Shown here piece after piece: positions 10,559 through 21,748 of a stretch of DNA of 64,000 nt; position 1 is the first letter of the stretch, and every line of letters starts with the position of its first letter. This stretch comes from Galeruca laticollis. Lineage: Eukaryota > Arthropoda > Insecta > Coleoptera > Chrysomelidae. The stretch is taken from the NCBI GenBank assembly GCA_963921935.1, contig OY998177.1, positions 113,390,067 through 113,454,066 on the forward strand, written 5' to 3'. The notes beneath the pieces are model-generated. The model had not been told where the DNA came from, searched no databases, and was given only the letters and a program-made list of their open reading frames with translations. The translations under genes and the position numbers were made by a program.

Positions 10559-11652
10559 ACTGTGATTTATTACAAACATGATGACTGGTATAGTCTCAAA
10601 ATAAATATTGAAAATGATTTTGGAAAACTCAAAGACTGGTTCGACAGCAGATTACTCTCAATAAACTTCGACAAAACTGTATACTTACCCTTCAGTAGTC
10701 ATGAAACGTCTCTACCAAAATACAATCTTAATATCCATCAAGAGATTTCAATTAAACCTGCAAAACCAATTAAATACTTGGGTATTTACATTGACAATCA
10801 CTTACGATGGAACCATCATATGGAATATTTAACTAAAAAGCTTCGGAGTATCCTATTTCGATTTAAGCAAGTAAGCCAATTTTTGAGCTTTAAATGTAAA
10901 ACAAAACTGTACCACAGTTTGGTTGAGTCACACCTCAATTATGGCATTATTGGCTGGGGAGGAGTTTCAAGGAACTATCTAAATACCCTCGAAGTGTCTC
11001 AAAGGCGATTCCTCCGAATGATTCTCAATAAACCTAAAAGATATTCAAGCTCACTACTCAAGCTACACAAATATTAGATGTTAGACAATTATACATTATT
11101 CAGACAGGATGCCATCAATATAAAAATAAATACAAACTTACCACTTAAAATCATAGATACGCGACAAGATCGAATAATCAATACTGTATACCAACAGCTC
11201 TTAAAACAATAGGTCAAAAAGGTTACTCCTACTTGGCAACTAAATTATTCGGGCAACTACCACAGAGAATTATCGATGAAACTTATTTTAAACGCTTCAA
11301 AACCCAACTAGTAACATTTGTTAGAGAAACAGACAAAACAAAAATACACAAAATGACAGAATGCTGAATCAAAAAACAGAGAAGAGTAAACTCATATACG
11401 AAATGTATGTCTGAAATAAAATCATGTAAGAATGGATTCATATTGTTTTTTAACTGCATTTTTTGTTTTTTTGAATTTCTTTAAATTTTGACACACTTGC
11501 CTATATTCACCACATACAAGTATGTATGTACAATACTTCTGTGGATGTCTAGATGTTTATTCAATTTTATTTGTATTTTATCACTGTATTTGTTAAATTT
11601 ATGAATAAACGTTATTATTATTATTATTATTATTATATTATTATTATTATTT
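10559..11652 (+). pseudogene. LINE reverse transcriptase 3' fragment with ATT tail
   Basis: A 171-residue plus-strand frame (10562-11077) carries the palm end and thumb of a non-LTR RT. It reads FGKLKDWFDSRLLSINFDKT, then PIKYLGIYIDNHLRWNHHM, KTKLYHSLVESHLNYGIIGWGG and LEVSQRRFLRMILNK. These are the usual LNxxKT, KYLGxxxDxxLxWxxH and YGxxxWG blocks of Jockey/CR1-type LINEs. Decayed coding sequence goes on to about 11365 (SYLATKLFGQLPQRIIDE is legible near 11230-11280). A 3' untranslated region then ends in (ATT)n at 11612-11651. The 5' end is truncated just before 10562, so the YADD box is absent. The exact clade is uncertain. Confidence 0.8.
11612..11651. repeat. (ATT)n tail of LINE
   Basis: This trinucleotide run lies right after the gaataaacg end of the LINE 3' untranslated region and probably is the element's own 3' tail. 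Confidence 0.85.
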
Positions 11653-14600
11653 CATAGTTCGTATGTATAATATATGTATATATAAATGTTTTCATGAGCA
11701 TTGGCTTAAAAATTAGTTCTACATAAGTCTATATTTCCTTTTAATGTTCCGCTCCTATGATTGGAGCATTTTGAAAATTTTTTAATACATGTTGTTAACA
11801 ATTGAACAATGATTAAAATCAAATATACTTACAAAGATGACAAAAACAAGTAACTAACGATTATCACGAATAATAAAATCAAAATACATGCTTTAGAAAC
11901 AACGTCTTACAATATACGAGGAATATTCATAGAGATAATAATTTTATTGTAATAAATTATATTGTATAGGGCTTCGGTTCGGAAGATCTTGGTTATCGTC
12001 AACTGTATTGTTATCTTTTTTATATGTATCATGGCCTTTATTGTTAGTTTTTTGTAACTAAAATCTTGGTCAAACATTATAATATTATCAAAGTGAAATT
12101 TATGTTTTTAATTTTTTAGTCTGCAAATGGTATTCAATTACCGGGCGTTAATTACCACCTTTTTTAATTGACTACCTTGAAAAAGGTTGACATTGAGACT
12201 GGACTATTTGGAGGAGACAATTTGGAATAAACGGCTCCATGTGTGAAGGAAGAGAGATCTTCCACCAAGATATTGCACAGATGCGATGAGAAAGTGAAAA
12301 CCGCGACTTTCATGTTTGTAGGGTAGTAATCACCAAAAGAAATGCTTTCTTTGAGGTCAAAGTTAAATCGAGTATCGAAATGTTAGGGGAACACTGGAAT
12401 TATTATATCTCCCTTAAAAGACTTTTTGTTTATAAATAATCCGAATGTGATGAAAAAATTGTTTTCTTCAATATTTGTCATCATCCGAAGCGTTTTTGGT
12501 TAACGAGACTTTTTCAGTTCATTACTCGAACGTTTATATAATCAATATGATGTTACTTTGATATTTCAACTGTTTATTCCTTGTAATTTATTATTTATCA
12601 GACGTACTTATTAAATTCAAGACACGGTTTTCCATAACCAATTCTCTGTTCTAAGGATTGACCCTCCTCGCTTAGTTGTCCCTTTTTTTTATTTAGATGT
12701 TTGATATTATACTTGCTAACCTCTTTTCGTTTCCTTGATACCTCCATATTCCATTCTTGTAATAAGAGTTGGTATTTATTAATTAAGGGAAAATATTTCC
12801 CTTCCCATTCTTATCAGGACTCTAATTATATTGAATTGTAGTTCAAATTGGTTCCTCTACCCTACCTACAACTATACAATGTTTTCGTATTTTTTATTTT
12901 TCTACCACTTCACTTCTTTTCCATAACTTCTCGCCTCCCCCTATTTTTCTATATATCACAAGATATTACAACTCACCCTAATTACCCAAAAAATGTTTAA
13001 CCCCCATTTCTTACATCCTTCCCTTCATAGGCGCTGATGTGTGGACGTTTGTTACCCCACTAATAATTATTTTCATTTTGGTAAGAGATACGGATTGTTT
13101 AATGTTTTCTTCCTTAATCCCAAACATTCTTTGTAGCCTGAAGATGGCCATTGTGGGCCGAAGCTAGTTGCTCAGCTCATGGAGGCTTTGTCAAACTTCA
13201 TTATAATAAAATAACTTTGTGACACTTTGATTTTGAGTTTTTCATAAGTTGCCACCTATTTGTGTTTTTTCATTGTTGTTCATTGTTTATGTCTACTTTC
13301 AGGTTAAATTAATAAAATTTTAAAACGTTTGTTAGTAAATACGTTATTCGCTGCACTGCATTTCTCAGTTGTTTTATCGAAGAATCATCTTTAAAAAAAA
13401 ACGCTACCACGAATCTCCGAATTTTCTTGTACTTTTTTTTTGTTAATTTTTGTAATAATGGGATCTTCTAGGATAGTCTTACTTTCTACAATTTTACCAA
13501 AGTAGATCAATAAGTCATATAATTATAGCTGAGCCTAAGTACTAGTATTCACATCGAGGTCTTTCTCTTGTGATATCATCAGGTTCCAAGAGGATTTTAT
13601 TACTTTAATATTATGATATTATGATTCATACTAGCCGTTTTCCAATTTTAATAAAAATTATGCACTATAATATTTTATAGATTCAGTCTTACAAAGTTTT
13701 CTGTACTGGACTGCCTCGACGTTGGTTATGTGTAGCCGCTGTTCATGGCTTCCTGCAAAAATTTTATGGTTTCAACGACAGTTTCTTTGTCCAACTCATT
13801 GAGAATATTACTGTTACTGGAGAATTAAGGAATGTTTCTATGCCTTTTTATTCTGGAATCCCCGTTTTTTCTCTAAGTTACTCATTTTGGTACAACCTCA
13901 GGAGCTGTATATCATTCGTCCCAATTATACTAACAATCCTATAACAATATTATATAGTGATATCGGTTGTTTCAATAAATTTCATTATAGAATCAAAGAT
14001 TTGTTTACAATTTCTTAATATTATTGAGCTTTTCATGTGGCGGAACTTAATCAGAACATTTGAAAAATAAATTATTCGGATCCGCACTTATATTATTATT
14101 GCTGAGAGAACGAGATTTAAGAAATTCGCATATAACATTCGTTTACTCCAGAAATATTATATGAATTTGATAACGACTGCGATTTTCTGTGTTTAAGATC
14201 TATAATACCATCGTTTAGGGAGTGACTTTTTTTTAATTAAATCTCAAACCATAAAATAAAACCTGATATCTGCAGCCAGCGCTTATATATTATATTATTC
14301 AAGCCAGCCGGTCGTATAACCAAACTGACGCTCTGTCACTAAATCAATATTAAATCCATATTTACAATGCACATAAAACGTACGTATAACGACTTTCTTC
14401 ATACCTGAACTTAAAGTATGTTTTTTTCATAAATAAGGATTATTCTTATACAAAAGGTATGAAACTAGAAGCTGTGTATTTATTGTCTGGTAGGTGTTTA
14501 GAATAAAGTATAATCGGTTAAGGAAGCTCAATGAGATTGTAATATATTCTGAAAAAGCGGTGTATGAAAAAAAGAGTAGTACAATGTTGCAGAATCCTAA

Positions 14601-15125
14601 TCCTATCAGATTGCAGAAAAATACGTATTATAATTTCTTCCATAACATGTAATATTTTCACATACAGTGCGCGCGTAAAATATGGAAACCTGAAGATATT
14701 TTTGTCACCCCGTAGGATACATCAACAAAATTTTGGTTACGTATATCATATGGGATGACTTCCAGAAAAAAGTACAAGAGGAACGAATATGACTACTACC
14801 ATGCCTTAAACAAGCCAGATAAGAAGTAAGAAAGTAAATTTCATGTACAATAAATTGGTGATATCTGACGTCACTAATGAAATGGAGAATTTACTACAAA
14901 GCATACAAAATCAAGACAAAAAACGAGCCGTGGAACAGAGATCATCTGATAAAGAAAATCAACAATAAACTAAGAGGGTAACAAAAACGAACCAGAAAAA
15001 ACTAATCAAAAGAGAGTAAATGTAGAAACACATTAAAGATGACAACCAGGCAATGAACAAGGAAATTATAAAAATAAGGAAAATAAAATAGAGAGAACGA
15101 CAAAAAAAAACATTAGTGTTTGGAA
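11653..15125. other. Unassigned AT-rich DNA
   Basis: No gene is recognised. A short hammerhead-like motif lies at 13138-13164. The A-rich stretch 14780-15110 has a lysine/asparagine-rich reading that could be the linker of a LINE polyprotein, but nothing in it is diagnostic. The ORF at 14564-14758 has no recognisable motif. Confidence 0.45.
13138..13164 (+). other. Hammerhead-like motif (degenerate)
   Basis: The order is CTGAAGA, one extra base, GGCC, loop ATTGTG, GGCC, GAAGC. The layout is that of a hammerhead core (CUGANGA - stem II - GAAAC), with A-to-G in the second box and an extra base before stem II. It matches the arrangement of the motifs at 15188-15223 and 37280-37307. It is probably a relic of a retroelement terminal region. 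No catalytic activity is claimed. Confidence 0.4.
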
Positions 15126-15720
15126 TGAAACTCACAGTTTCTAGCTAATTCCACAATATAATGAAAATTGTTGAAAATTCTCAAAAACTGACAATTGTTT
15201 CGATAAATCAATATCATCGTCAGAGTGACAGAAGTTACATTTCATTTGATGCCTACCTGATGTTTAGTAGTTATTTTTGGCTAGACTAAGAAGTGACCTA
15301 ACTTGTGATTGGCTTAATATATGTTAATAGAAAAAAGGAGAAGATGTGATATTACAAATATTGAAGCTTAGATATTATTAGCTCTATGGTTATTATCTGG
15401 ATATCATTTTTCCAATTGAGATCAGTATAACTGTGCAATGATATAGAAAACCAGGAAAACTATATCTACTGATCTTTACAATTATCACTTGTGAAGATAG
15501 TTTATTAGTGAAGAATTCCCTAGATTTCTCTGTTCATTGGCAACTTCATATTGTGGGTTTCTTAAATGTCTTCTAATTTCCAATTCTTCAAGAAAATCCA
15601 GTTCTTGTTTCTTTTCACAAATATGCAGCACTTCTAGTTCTGGTGGTAATGAATGATTGGTGTCAAGTAGATGTTTTGCGTAGTGGGATTTATCTGGTTG
15701 TTTTAATCTGTATGTTAGTT
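15126..15720 (-). mobile_element. Penelope-like element 3' part: GIY-YIG end plus terminal region (copy B)
   Basis: Read on the minus strand, 15720-15480 encodes the C-terminal part of a PLE GIY-YIG endonuclease. It has LKQPDKSHYAKHLLDT, then PELEVLHICEKKQELDFLEE and EIRRHLRNPQYEVANEQ. Copy C at 60206-60430 encodes the same sequence almost residue for residue. The untranslated tail follows (about 15450-15126). It includes the block shared with copy A and with copy C's tail, a hammerhead-like core at 15188-15223, and a terminal stretch (15126-15187) that recurs as inverted arms at 21749-21946. The catalytic N-terminal half of the GIY-YIG domain and the whole RT are missing. The element abuts a reverse LINE at about 15720. 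Confidence 0.8.
15188..15223 (-). ncRNA. Hammerhead-ribozyme-like core in PLE tail
   Basis: On the minus strand the order is CUGACGA (15223-15217), one extra U, GAUA, a loop, UAUC, GAAAC (15201-15197), AAUU, GUC. CUGANGA and GAAA fit the hammerhead consensus. The pair AC/GU around AAUU would form the very short stem III reported for minimal hammerheads in Penelope-like elements, with cleavage after the C of GUC. The first three bases after that C (AGU) pair with ACU just before CUGACGA, giving a short stem I. The extra U before stem II departs from the standard fold, so catalysis is uncertain. Confidence 0.5.
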
Positions 15721-16791
15721 TGGATGCAGTGGATTTTTTGTCATCACTATATCTCTTATATATCGTTCGAACAGCCCCTCCAAGGTCTTCATTGGAAACG
15801 ATGTGAGGCGAATGGGTCGATATGCTTCAGGAATGGAATGGTCTATACTTCCTGGTTTTGGTATGAACACAAATTTAACTTTTCACCAACCTTTTGGAAC
15901 ATACCTCAAAGCCAATGAGGACTTGAGAATTCCCACCAGGTGCGGCATCAAAGCATCCAGGCCCCACTAAAGTAGAGCTGGATGAATGCCGTTCATTCCT
16001 ACATATTCAAAGGGGGAGAAGCGAGAGATGACCCACCTCAGTATGTCCGCGTCGACAATCTGTCACGATATACACCAGTCATCGTTAGCCGGGTAGTGAT
16101 TCTCCTCTTCCTCCCAGGCTGCCGCGCTTGCAGTTCTAGAGTCAGGGAAGTTAGTTGACATCAATAGTTGAAGGTTTTCCTTTAGTTCGGCAGTTTTTGT
16201 GCCATCATCTTTGGTTAATATACTGGTATGACGGTAGGGATCTTTGTAGAGGGCTTTTTGGAGTCTAGCTGTTTGGGGAAAATTTTCGATTTCCACGCAG
16301 TAGATTCTCCATTCTTTTCTTTGTTTTAGTCTAATGACTATTTTATACTCCTTGAGGTGAGACTTGTATACGTTCCAATCCTCTTAAAGTCGGGTGCTTT
16401 TTGCCTTGATGGAAGATTTCCTCGCCGCCATCCTGATCTGATCAATCTCATGACACAACCTTGGAGTGGAGGTTCCATTAAGATTGACCCGCCTGAGGAG
16501 TCAAGATATCTTATAGGCATTGATTATGAAGTTTTGAATGGTTCCACAATGAATTGCCAAATCTTCTTTATTGTTAAGCAACACGTCCTCGATTCCTCGC
16601 GAAGACCCTTTCAAACAGTGGACATATTTTGTCAGGGCGTTTTCCTGTGGTCGCGAGTTAATGTGGAAGTTGTGAGTGCCAGATAAATTTCAAATTTTGG
16701 CCAGCGGTGGTTCGACATTGAAATGTCGACGGATACATGACAGCTGGAGATTTCATTCGAAATGTTTATGTAGTGATCCCTAAAGGACAGT
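15721..16791 (-). pseudogene. LOA/I-group LINE ORF2: endonuclease end and RT start
   Basis: Minus-strand readings, in order, are DHYINISNEISSCHVSVDIS (end of the APE endonuclease), NFHINSRPQENALTKYVHCL, GIEDVLLNNKEDLAIHCGTI, DWNVYKSHLKEYKIVIRLKQ, VEIENFPQTARLQKALYKDP, WGLDALMPHLVGIL, GWRKVKFVFIPKPG and EAYRPIRLTSFPMKTLEGLF. The KVVFIPKPG and YRPISLTSFLLKTLE blocks are RT fingers of the R1/LOA/I group. The reading stops at FERYIRD..MTKNPLHPN near 15716, where PLE sequence begins, so the RT palm is absent. At least three frameshifts or stops are present. ORF1 and the ORF2 start lie upstream at 17330-18261. Confidence 0.8.
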
Positions 16792-17290
16792 AACGGCAAA
16801 AGGACATTAGCTTAGAAATAAGATTCAAAAATTAGGTTATTATTAAGTACAATATTTAGCTATCATTGATCTGGGACGGTCAATAATAGTTATTAGTGGA
16901 AGCACGTTCTAGTTACAATGTAAACAGACACGTACAATTAATAGACGAAGGTCAGGCACGGAGTACAGCGTGCGTATACTTCCTATAAAACGAAAGTATA
17001 ACGAACCAGGGAAATTAATTGTTATTGATCGTTTGAATAAGTCAATTGATATTATATTTTGTGTATTTTTAAATGTATTAAAAACGAGCCCAGAGATTTT
17101 GTATAAGTGATGTCGTTTATTCAACACCCTAATACCGGTTACTAGGTAAGTGGTTTTCCCAAAGATAATATGCCTTTATGGTAAACGTAAAGTATACGAG
17201 GGACACTTACTAAGTAACCACCATATTTATAATAGATAAGGTAATGTCTGTACGCATAATCATGAAAAGACTTACCTCTAGTGATAATAT
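16792..17290. other. Insertion within LINE ORF2, possibly LTR-like
   Basis: About 500 bases with no LINE coding match separate the endonuclease start (17330-17640) from its end (16680-16791). The part 16916-17150, starting tgtaaacagacacg and ending near aacaccctaataccggtta, with a polyadenylation-like ttgtttaataaacg character on either strand, has the look of an insect LTR. No partner LTR or target duplication could be identified. Confidence 0.3.
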
Positions 17291-17329
17291 CTTTGCAGCC
17301 CTATCTTACGTGGCGACAGTTTGAATCGC

Positions 17330-17640
17330 AGCTTATTACAAATTCAAGCTTCTGGGTGAGATAGTGTTCCACAAAGCTCTCCAGCTCCTTTATTGGTGGT
17401 GGTTTGGCTGCGATTGCCAGTATAAACATTTCTTTTGACCTTTCTGCACATATTCAACTATCACTGCGGAGGACGAAGAGTGCATCAGTAGGTAGGTCTT
17501 AAAATTCATAGAGACATATATGTTTCCTGGATAACTGCAATTGTGTCCTGCATCACATCAAAGTAGCGGCATAGTGTTGCCGAAGCCACCTTTTCGTGCT
17601 GAAGGTTGCACTGAATAAATCTTAACTTGTTATTATCCAT
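17330..17640 (-). pseudogene. LOA/I-group LINE ORF2 start (endonuclease N terminus)
   Basis: The frame opens at an ATG on the minus strand at 17640. It reads MDNNKLRFIQCNLQHEKVAS, then LCRYFDVMQDTIAVIQETYM, before a TGA. This is the beginning of the APE endonuclease of R1/LOA-type LINEs, where RFIQxNLQH and IxLIQExW carry the first catalytic Asn and Glu. The start lies just downstream of the ORF1 end on the same strand, the usual two-ORF layout. The rest of the domain is decayed and then interrupted at about 17290. Confidence 0.75.
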
Positions 17641-18261
17641 TTCTGCTTGATGATGGTGAGTTAGGTTTTTAACTGTTTAGGCCATCTCCACGTCCTCACT
17701 TGGAGGTGAGTTAACGTTTCCTGTATCTTAGCTTAGAGCTATTAGTTCTGCCAAGAGACTGTCGGTTGCCATCTTAGGAGATGGTTCGACAGTCTCCACT
17801 GAAGCTACAGCTTCTTGGTGCTCCTCGGATGAGGGAAGGTGATATTGCTTGATCTAATTTCGCTCATCCATTCCGGGTTGGGTGTTTTCCATTTTAACGA
17901 TCAATGAGGTGAAAACGTAGCTCATTCTCATTGATCGTTTTCCTAGGGCTCACATCTTCTCGTCTGTTATGCCGAAGACGAAGAAGTACCCTTTGGGATA
18001 GACCTTTGTTTCGTAGTGGAATGATAACCACGCATCCATCCGAAGGTCTGGGTTTTGTTTTTCTAGCCGACACAGCACATCCCCTTTGTCACCCAGGTCA
18101 GCGTGAGATTCACTACGGTCCCAGTGGGTGGCTTTTATCGGCTGCGGGAGGTTGTCGACGTGCACCACGTCGAACTTAGCTCCCTCCCACGGTTTCAATA
18201 TTGAAACCGTGTTCTTTAGCCACTGTAATAAGCACAAATATAGTAAGGAATTTGGAGACAC
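17641..18261 (-). pseudogene. LINE ORF1 (DUF4780-like C-terminal domain)
   Basis: The open 103-residue piece (18261-17950) reads WLKNTVSILKPWEGAKFDVV, then DRSESHADLGDKGDVLCRLE, PDLRMDAWLSFHYETKVYP and GYFFVFGITDEKM. These resemble the C-terminal domain of ORF1 proteins in insect R1/LOA-type LINEs (a DUF4780-type fold: WL...WEGAKL.V, LxxQNPxL, W.....E). This domain probably helps bind the LINE RNA. Downstream the reading goes on, with stops, through KMENTQPGMDERN to an SEDVEMA-like end just before the ORF2 ATG. The N-terminal part is not found upstream of 18261. Confidence 0.65.
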
Positions 18262-19309
18262 CCTATAAATAAAAAACTATAAGCAAATACATTTCAAACC
18301 AAAAAACCACGATACAAGTGTTCAAAGCGACCCAGTTTTCTATTATTGTAGGCAGTTAAAAATCAAACAAGTAATTAGGAAAACAATAAACAATAAGTCC
18401 CCATTTTTTTCACGCATATATGTTCGACTACCAAAACATCGATGTTTATGAACATCATAGAAATACGGACGAGTTATGCAATTATTATAGAGAAACTAGA
18501 ACAGCAATTAAATATAACCTCAAACAATCAAAAAAAAACATAGAGAAACAAGGACGAGTTAGGTGACACATAACACCCATCCCAGAGATCCCGTTATAAA
18601 TACAAGAAGAAACGAGGCAGAGCAGGCAGTACGGGTCTTCCAGCGGTTGTTGATATACGACAGCATGCGTTTTGGCATAGCGTTTCAGTGATTTTCGCGG
18701 AGTGCTGGAATCAAAGATAGCCGATTAGAGCTCATTTCCCGTCGACCGATCGTAAAAATCCAAACGCCGACTTTTCGTGATGGAATGTTAGATCCAGATT
18801 TTCCAAACCGTAAGTTTTTGAATCTGATAACCGTATATCACTTTAATTATAAAGAATTATACATTGTAAAACTTCTCGTTTTGTTATACCCTCTACCCTC
18901 TCTCAAGGCTCAAGAAAGGGGAGGATACTTGTTCTCTCGTGCCCTAGGGCATTGGTGAAAGCAATCGTTGCAACCAAATTCAAACTATAAGACAGCGTTG
19001 GTTAGTACACGGTAAATTTACACTGTAAAGGTACCAAATTGTTACACCACTCTAGCGATTCCTCATTATCGCGGGTAACTCTGATTATTTCGCCAGAATG
19101 CGACCATGACCAAATGGTAGGTGGCTTTTTCTGACTGCCTCCATTAGTTGTCTCATGACAAGGTCTTCATGTCTATCCGTAAATGGTAAGATAGAGTGAT
19201 ACACAATATGTAAAAATTCCTGACTCGTAAGGTAGTTTTCTAACACTAACTTATGGATCTGCTGCAATGTGTTCTAAAACATTCATTTCATCTATTTTTG
19301 TATTGTTTC
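18262..19309. other. Unassigned DNA with promoter-like segment
   Basis: No gene is recognised. At about 18592-18640 there is a TATA-like cgttataaatac followed about 30 bases later by cagcaggcagt. The GC content rises to about 18790, which would suit a retroelement 5' region, but no ORF follows. The minus-strand ORF at 19085-19267 is unrecognised. Confidence 0.35.
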
Positions 19310-20040
19310 ATCGCCGTCGTGTGGAACTTATTTTAGGTTGGAAAGATCCGGTTTGCTTTAAACGTTTAGCCAAATTTTTCAATGTTCTGGAATTATGGCA
19401 AGACATGGTAATGAGCTATCTCTGTGTAAGCCTGAGAACACTAGCATTGGTAGATTCATGGCTTTTAACAAGCCAGTGGTTGCTCAATTTTTTTATAAAT
19501 ACGCATCTGTTTTGGAAAAATATTGATTTTCTCCAGGACGAATTCACAACCTTGACGAAAGCGGCTTGACAACTGTGACGCCGCTAGTGAAAGTAGTAGT
19601 CACCATAGTGAAGAAACAAGTTGCACACATTTCTTCTCAAGAGAGGGGAGAGCTTGTAACTTCTGTCGGAATCATATGTGCCGATGAGTCTGCAGTTCCA
19701 CTAGTCTTTATTTATCCCAGGGATACGGATCCTGAACAATATTTGGATAGTGGGTACCCGAATTCAGCCGTCGCTCTGGGAAATAAAAAAGGTTGGATGA
19801 CTTCGATTTTGTTTCTCAAAGTGATTTTATACTTTGTAAATTATTTAAAAGTTTTCCAGAAAACAAAGTGCTTCTTATGGTAGATGATCGTGAGTCACAT
19901 ATTTCGGTTGAATCTATTAAGCTTTGCCGAGAAAGAGGAGTTGTTTTAATGTCATTTCCGCCTCATACCATCCACAAAATGCAGCCGCTTGATGTCTGGT
20001 ACTGCCCAACATGACTGGCTTCTTTCGAATCCGGTGTAAC
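19310..20040 (+). pseudogene. pogo/Tigger-type transposase (DDE_1) fragment
   Basis: Across two frames the plus strand encodes the catalytic domain of a pogo-group transposase. It reads ELSLCKPENTSIGRFMAFNK (about 19413-19475), FSPGRIHNLDESGLTTVTPL with the first catalytic Asp, KKQVAHISSQERGELVTSVG, and then, after a frameshift near 19795, NKVLLMVDDRESHISVESIK with the second Asp. FPPHTIHKMQPLDV with the third Asp follows near 19950-20000. The three Asp positions survive, but the frameshifts and the missing N-terminal helix-turn-helix make it dead. No terminal inverted repeats could be matched around it. Confidence 0.85.
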
Positions 20041-21480
20041 ACTTTTTTGGAGTGGCTCTTCGTCTGGTGCGCAGTGGTCGTAGGATCTTACGTATCACAA
20101 GAATTGGCAGGAATAGGGCGCCACTTATTTTTTGGTATTATTTCAAAAACAAGAAATTACTAACTCTAACTACTTTCTTGCCTCAATTCAACCTAATTTC
20201 GTGGAAGAAAATAATACTAAAAAGAAAAAAGAAAAACAGAACCTCACTATATGGTTTTTCAATCAAGTTAATTCATAATCACATATAATGAGCTAATTAT
20301 GATAATAAAATAAAAAATATTTGGTAAGTGCATTTGATGTAAACAAGAACCATAAGAACCCCTAAATACAGCTGTATTTAAGTTCACATTGGGTGAACAA
20401 TTTATTCAAAATGAGAAATATATGCATATATCGCATATGCCTTGTACCAAAAAAATATATCAGTTTATTAAATATTAAAAAAAAACTTTTCCTCCGTTGA
20501 GATATTTAGTGATTAAGTTAAGAATTTAGGGTTATGAAAAGTCCAATAAATCACTGTACTATACTAAGAATATAGTATTACATAATGAAATAGTAGTAAA
20601 GGTATGCCGGTGCATTTCCTCAGTAGATTTTTGTTAAATTGAGATAAACTCACCCAAGTTTGAAGCTAGATTTATTTTGCTGAGCCCCATCCATCTTGAA
20701 GGAATAATATTTAGAACATGCGGCGAACACGTGCATCAACGAGATCAATCATGTCGAAAACTCGAGTCCAGGGTGGTGGATGGCTCAAAACGCCGTTTCC
20801 TCTAGGATTTCCTCCCTCAAGGATCTCAGGCGGATTGTCAGGGTGTCGATGTAACTATTTCTAGTCATTCAAATATACTATGTGGTTAGGTACAAAATGG
20901 CTGCCTCAATATTGGATTTGTGTTGGGAGAAAAAGTTACCGATGAAGGAACATCGAAAGTTCGGCGAATCTGGAATTAAGGTACCACTTAACGACTGTAC
21001 TATTTCAAGAAAATCTTTATTACGCTTACCTCCTTGTTACAGGAAAACCTCTTAACCAAATTGCAACAGCAGAGAACAGTTACTTAAGTATGCCAGCAAA
21101 CGAAAAACCAAAAATCTGCTACTTCCTTTCGATATTCCAAAAACTGGAGAAGTTAACCCGAAACTAAACGAACTGCAACTTTTTGTAAACTTCAACGGCA
21201 ATCAAGTTCTAATAATCCCTATAATACCTTCTTATTTTCGGCTGACCAATGGAATATCTTCAATACATATAACGAACTCCGAACTCAACCGAGTTGGCTT
21301 AGTGAATTTCAGATTTATGTAGTACCCTAGTGCTCAACCTGTTCGGTGAAATGTGAAGTGTCAACGTCAAACTAATCAAAAGTAGTACCTATTATGAATG
21401 GCATTGTGAATGACATTGAAAACCAAACAAAATTCAATAAGGCGTTCGCAATAAAAGTATTACCAAACGACGATCTAAAA
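20041..21480. other. Unassigned AT-rich DNA
   Basis: No recognisable coding sequence. The first 100 bases may be the decayed end of the pogo transposase. Nothing supports the 78-residue ORF at 20052-20288. Confidence 0.4.
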
Positions 21481-21657
21481 TCAACGACAATAGTAGTTTG
21501 TGCAACAAGTGCGCAAAGTGGTACTTATCCCACGAGCGCTGAAGTTTGCGAACAAGAGCCGCTAGGCGAGTGTTCACAAATCAAGCGAGTGGGAAAAGTA
21601 CTTTGCGCACATGTTGCACACAATACTTTTTTTACGATCACGATTTTCAAAGAATAA
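21394..21657 (+). repeat. Hairpin-forming repeat unit (related to the foldback at 31 kb)
   Basis: The segment 21499-21539 (tgtgcaacaagtgcgcaaag…cccacgagcg) is matched in inverted orientation by 21585-21620 (gcgagtgggaaaagtactttgc…). That makes a roughly 35-bp imperfect hairpin with a loop of about 45 bases. The same words (caagtg…aaagt, acttttcccac, gaagtttg) recur in the foldback element at 30955-31482, so this looks like a dispersed repeat. It overlaps an 87-residue ORF (21394-21657) whose last residues (HVAHNTFF) resemble HVAHYTFL read from the 31-kb repeat. I treat the ORF as repeat sequence, not as a proven gene. Confidence 0.45.
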
Positions 21658-21748
21658 TAAGAGATATTTTAATAATAGTATAATTTGGAAATGAAATTAT
21701 ATTGAAATTGACTGTCTCGACCCTTACTTCGTGGAATATGCTCATATT

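Noticed and set aside
19085..19267. 60-residue minus ORF before the pogo relic
   Set aside because: No recognisable similarity to a pogo N terminus or to any other family, and the opposite strand does not continue the transposase either.
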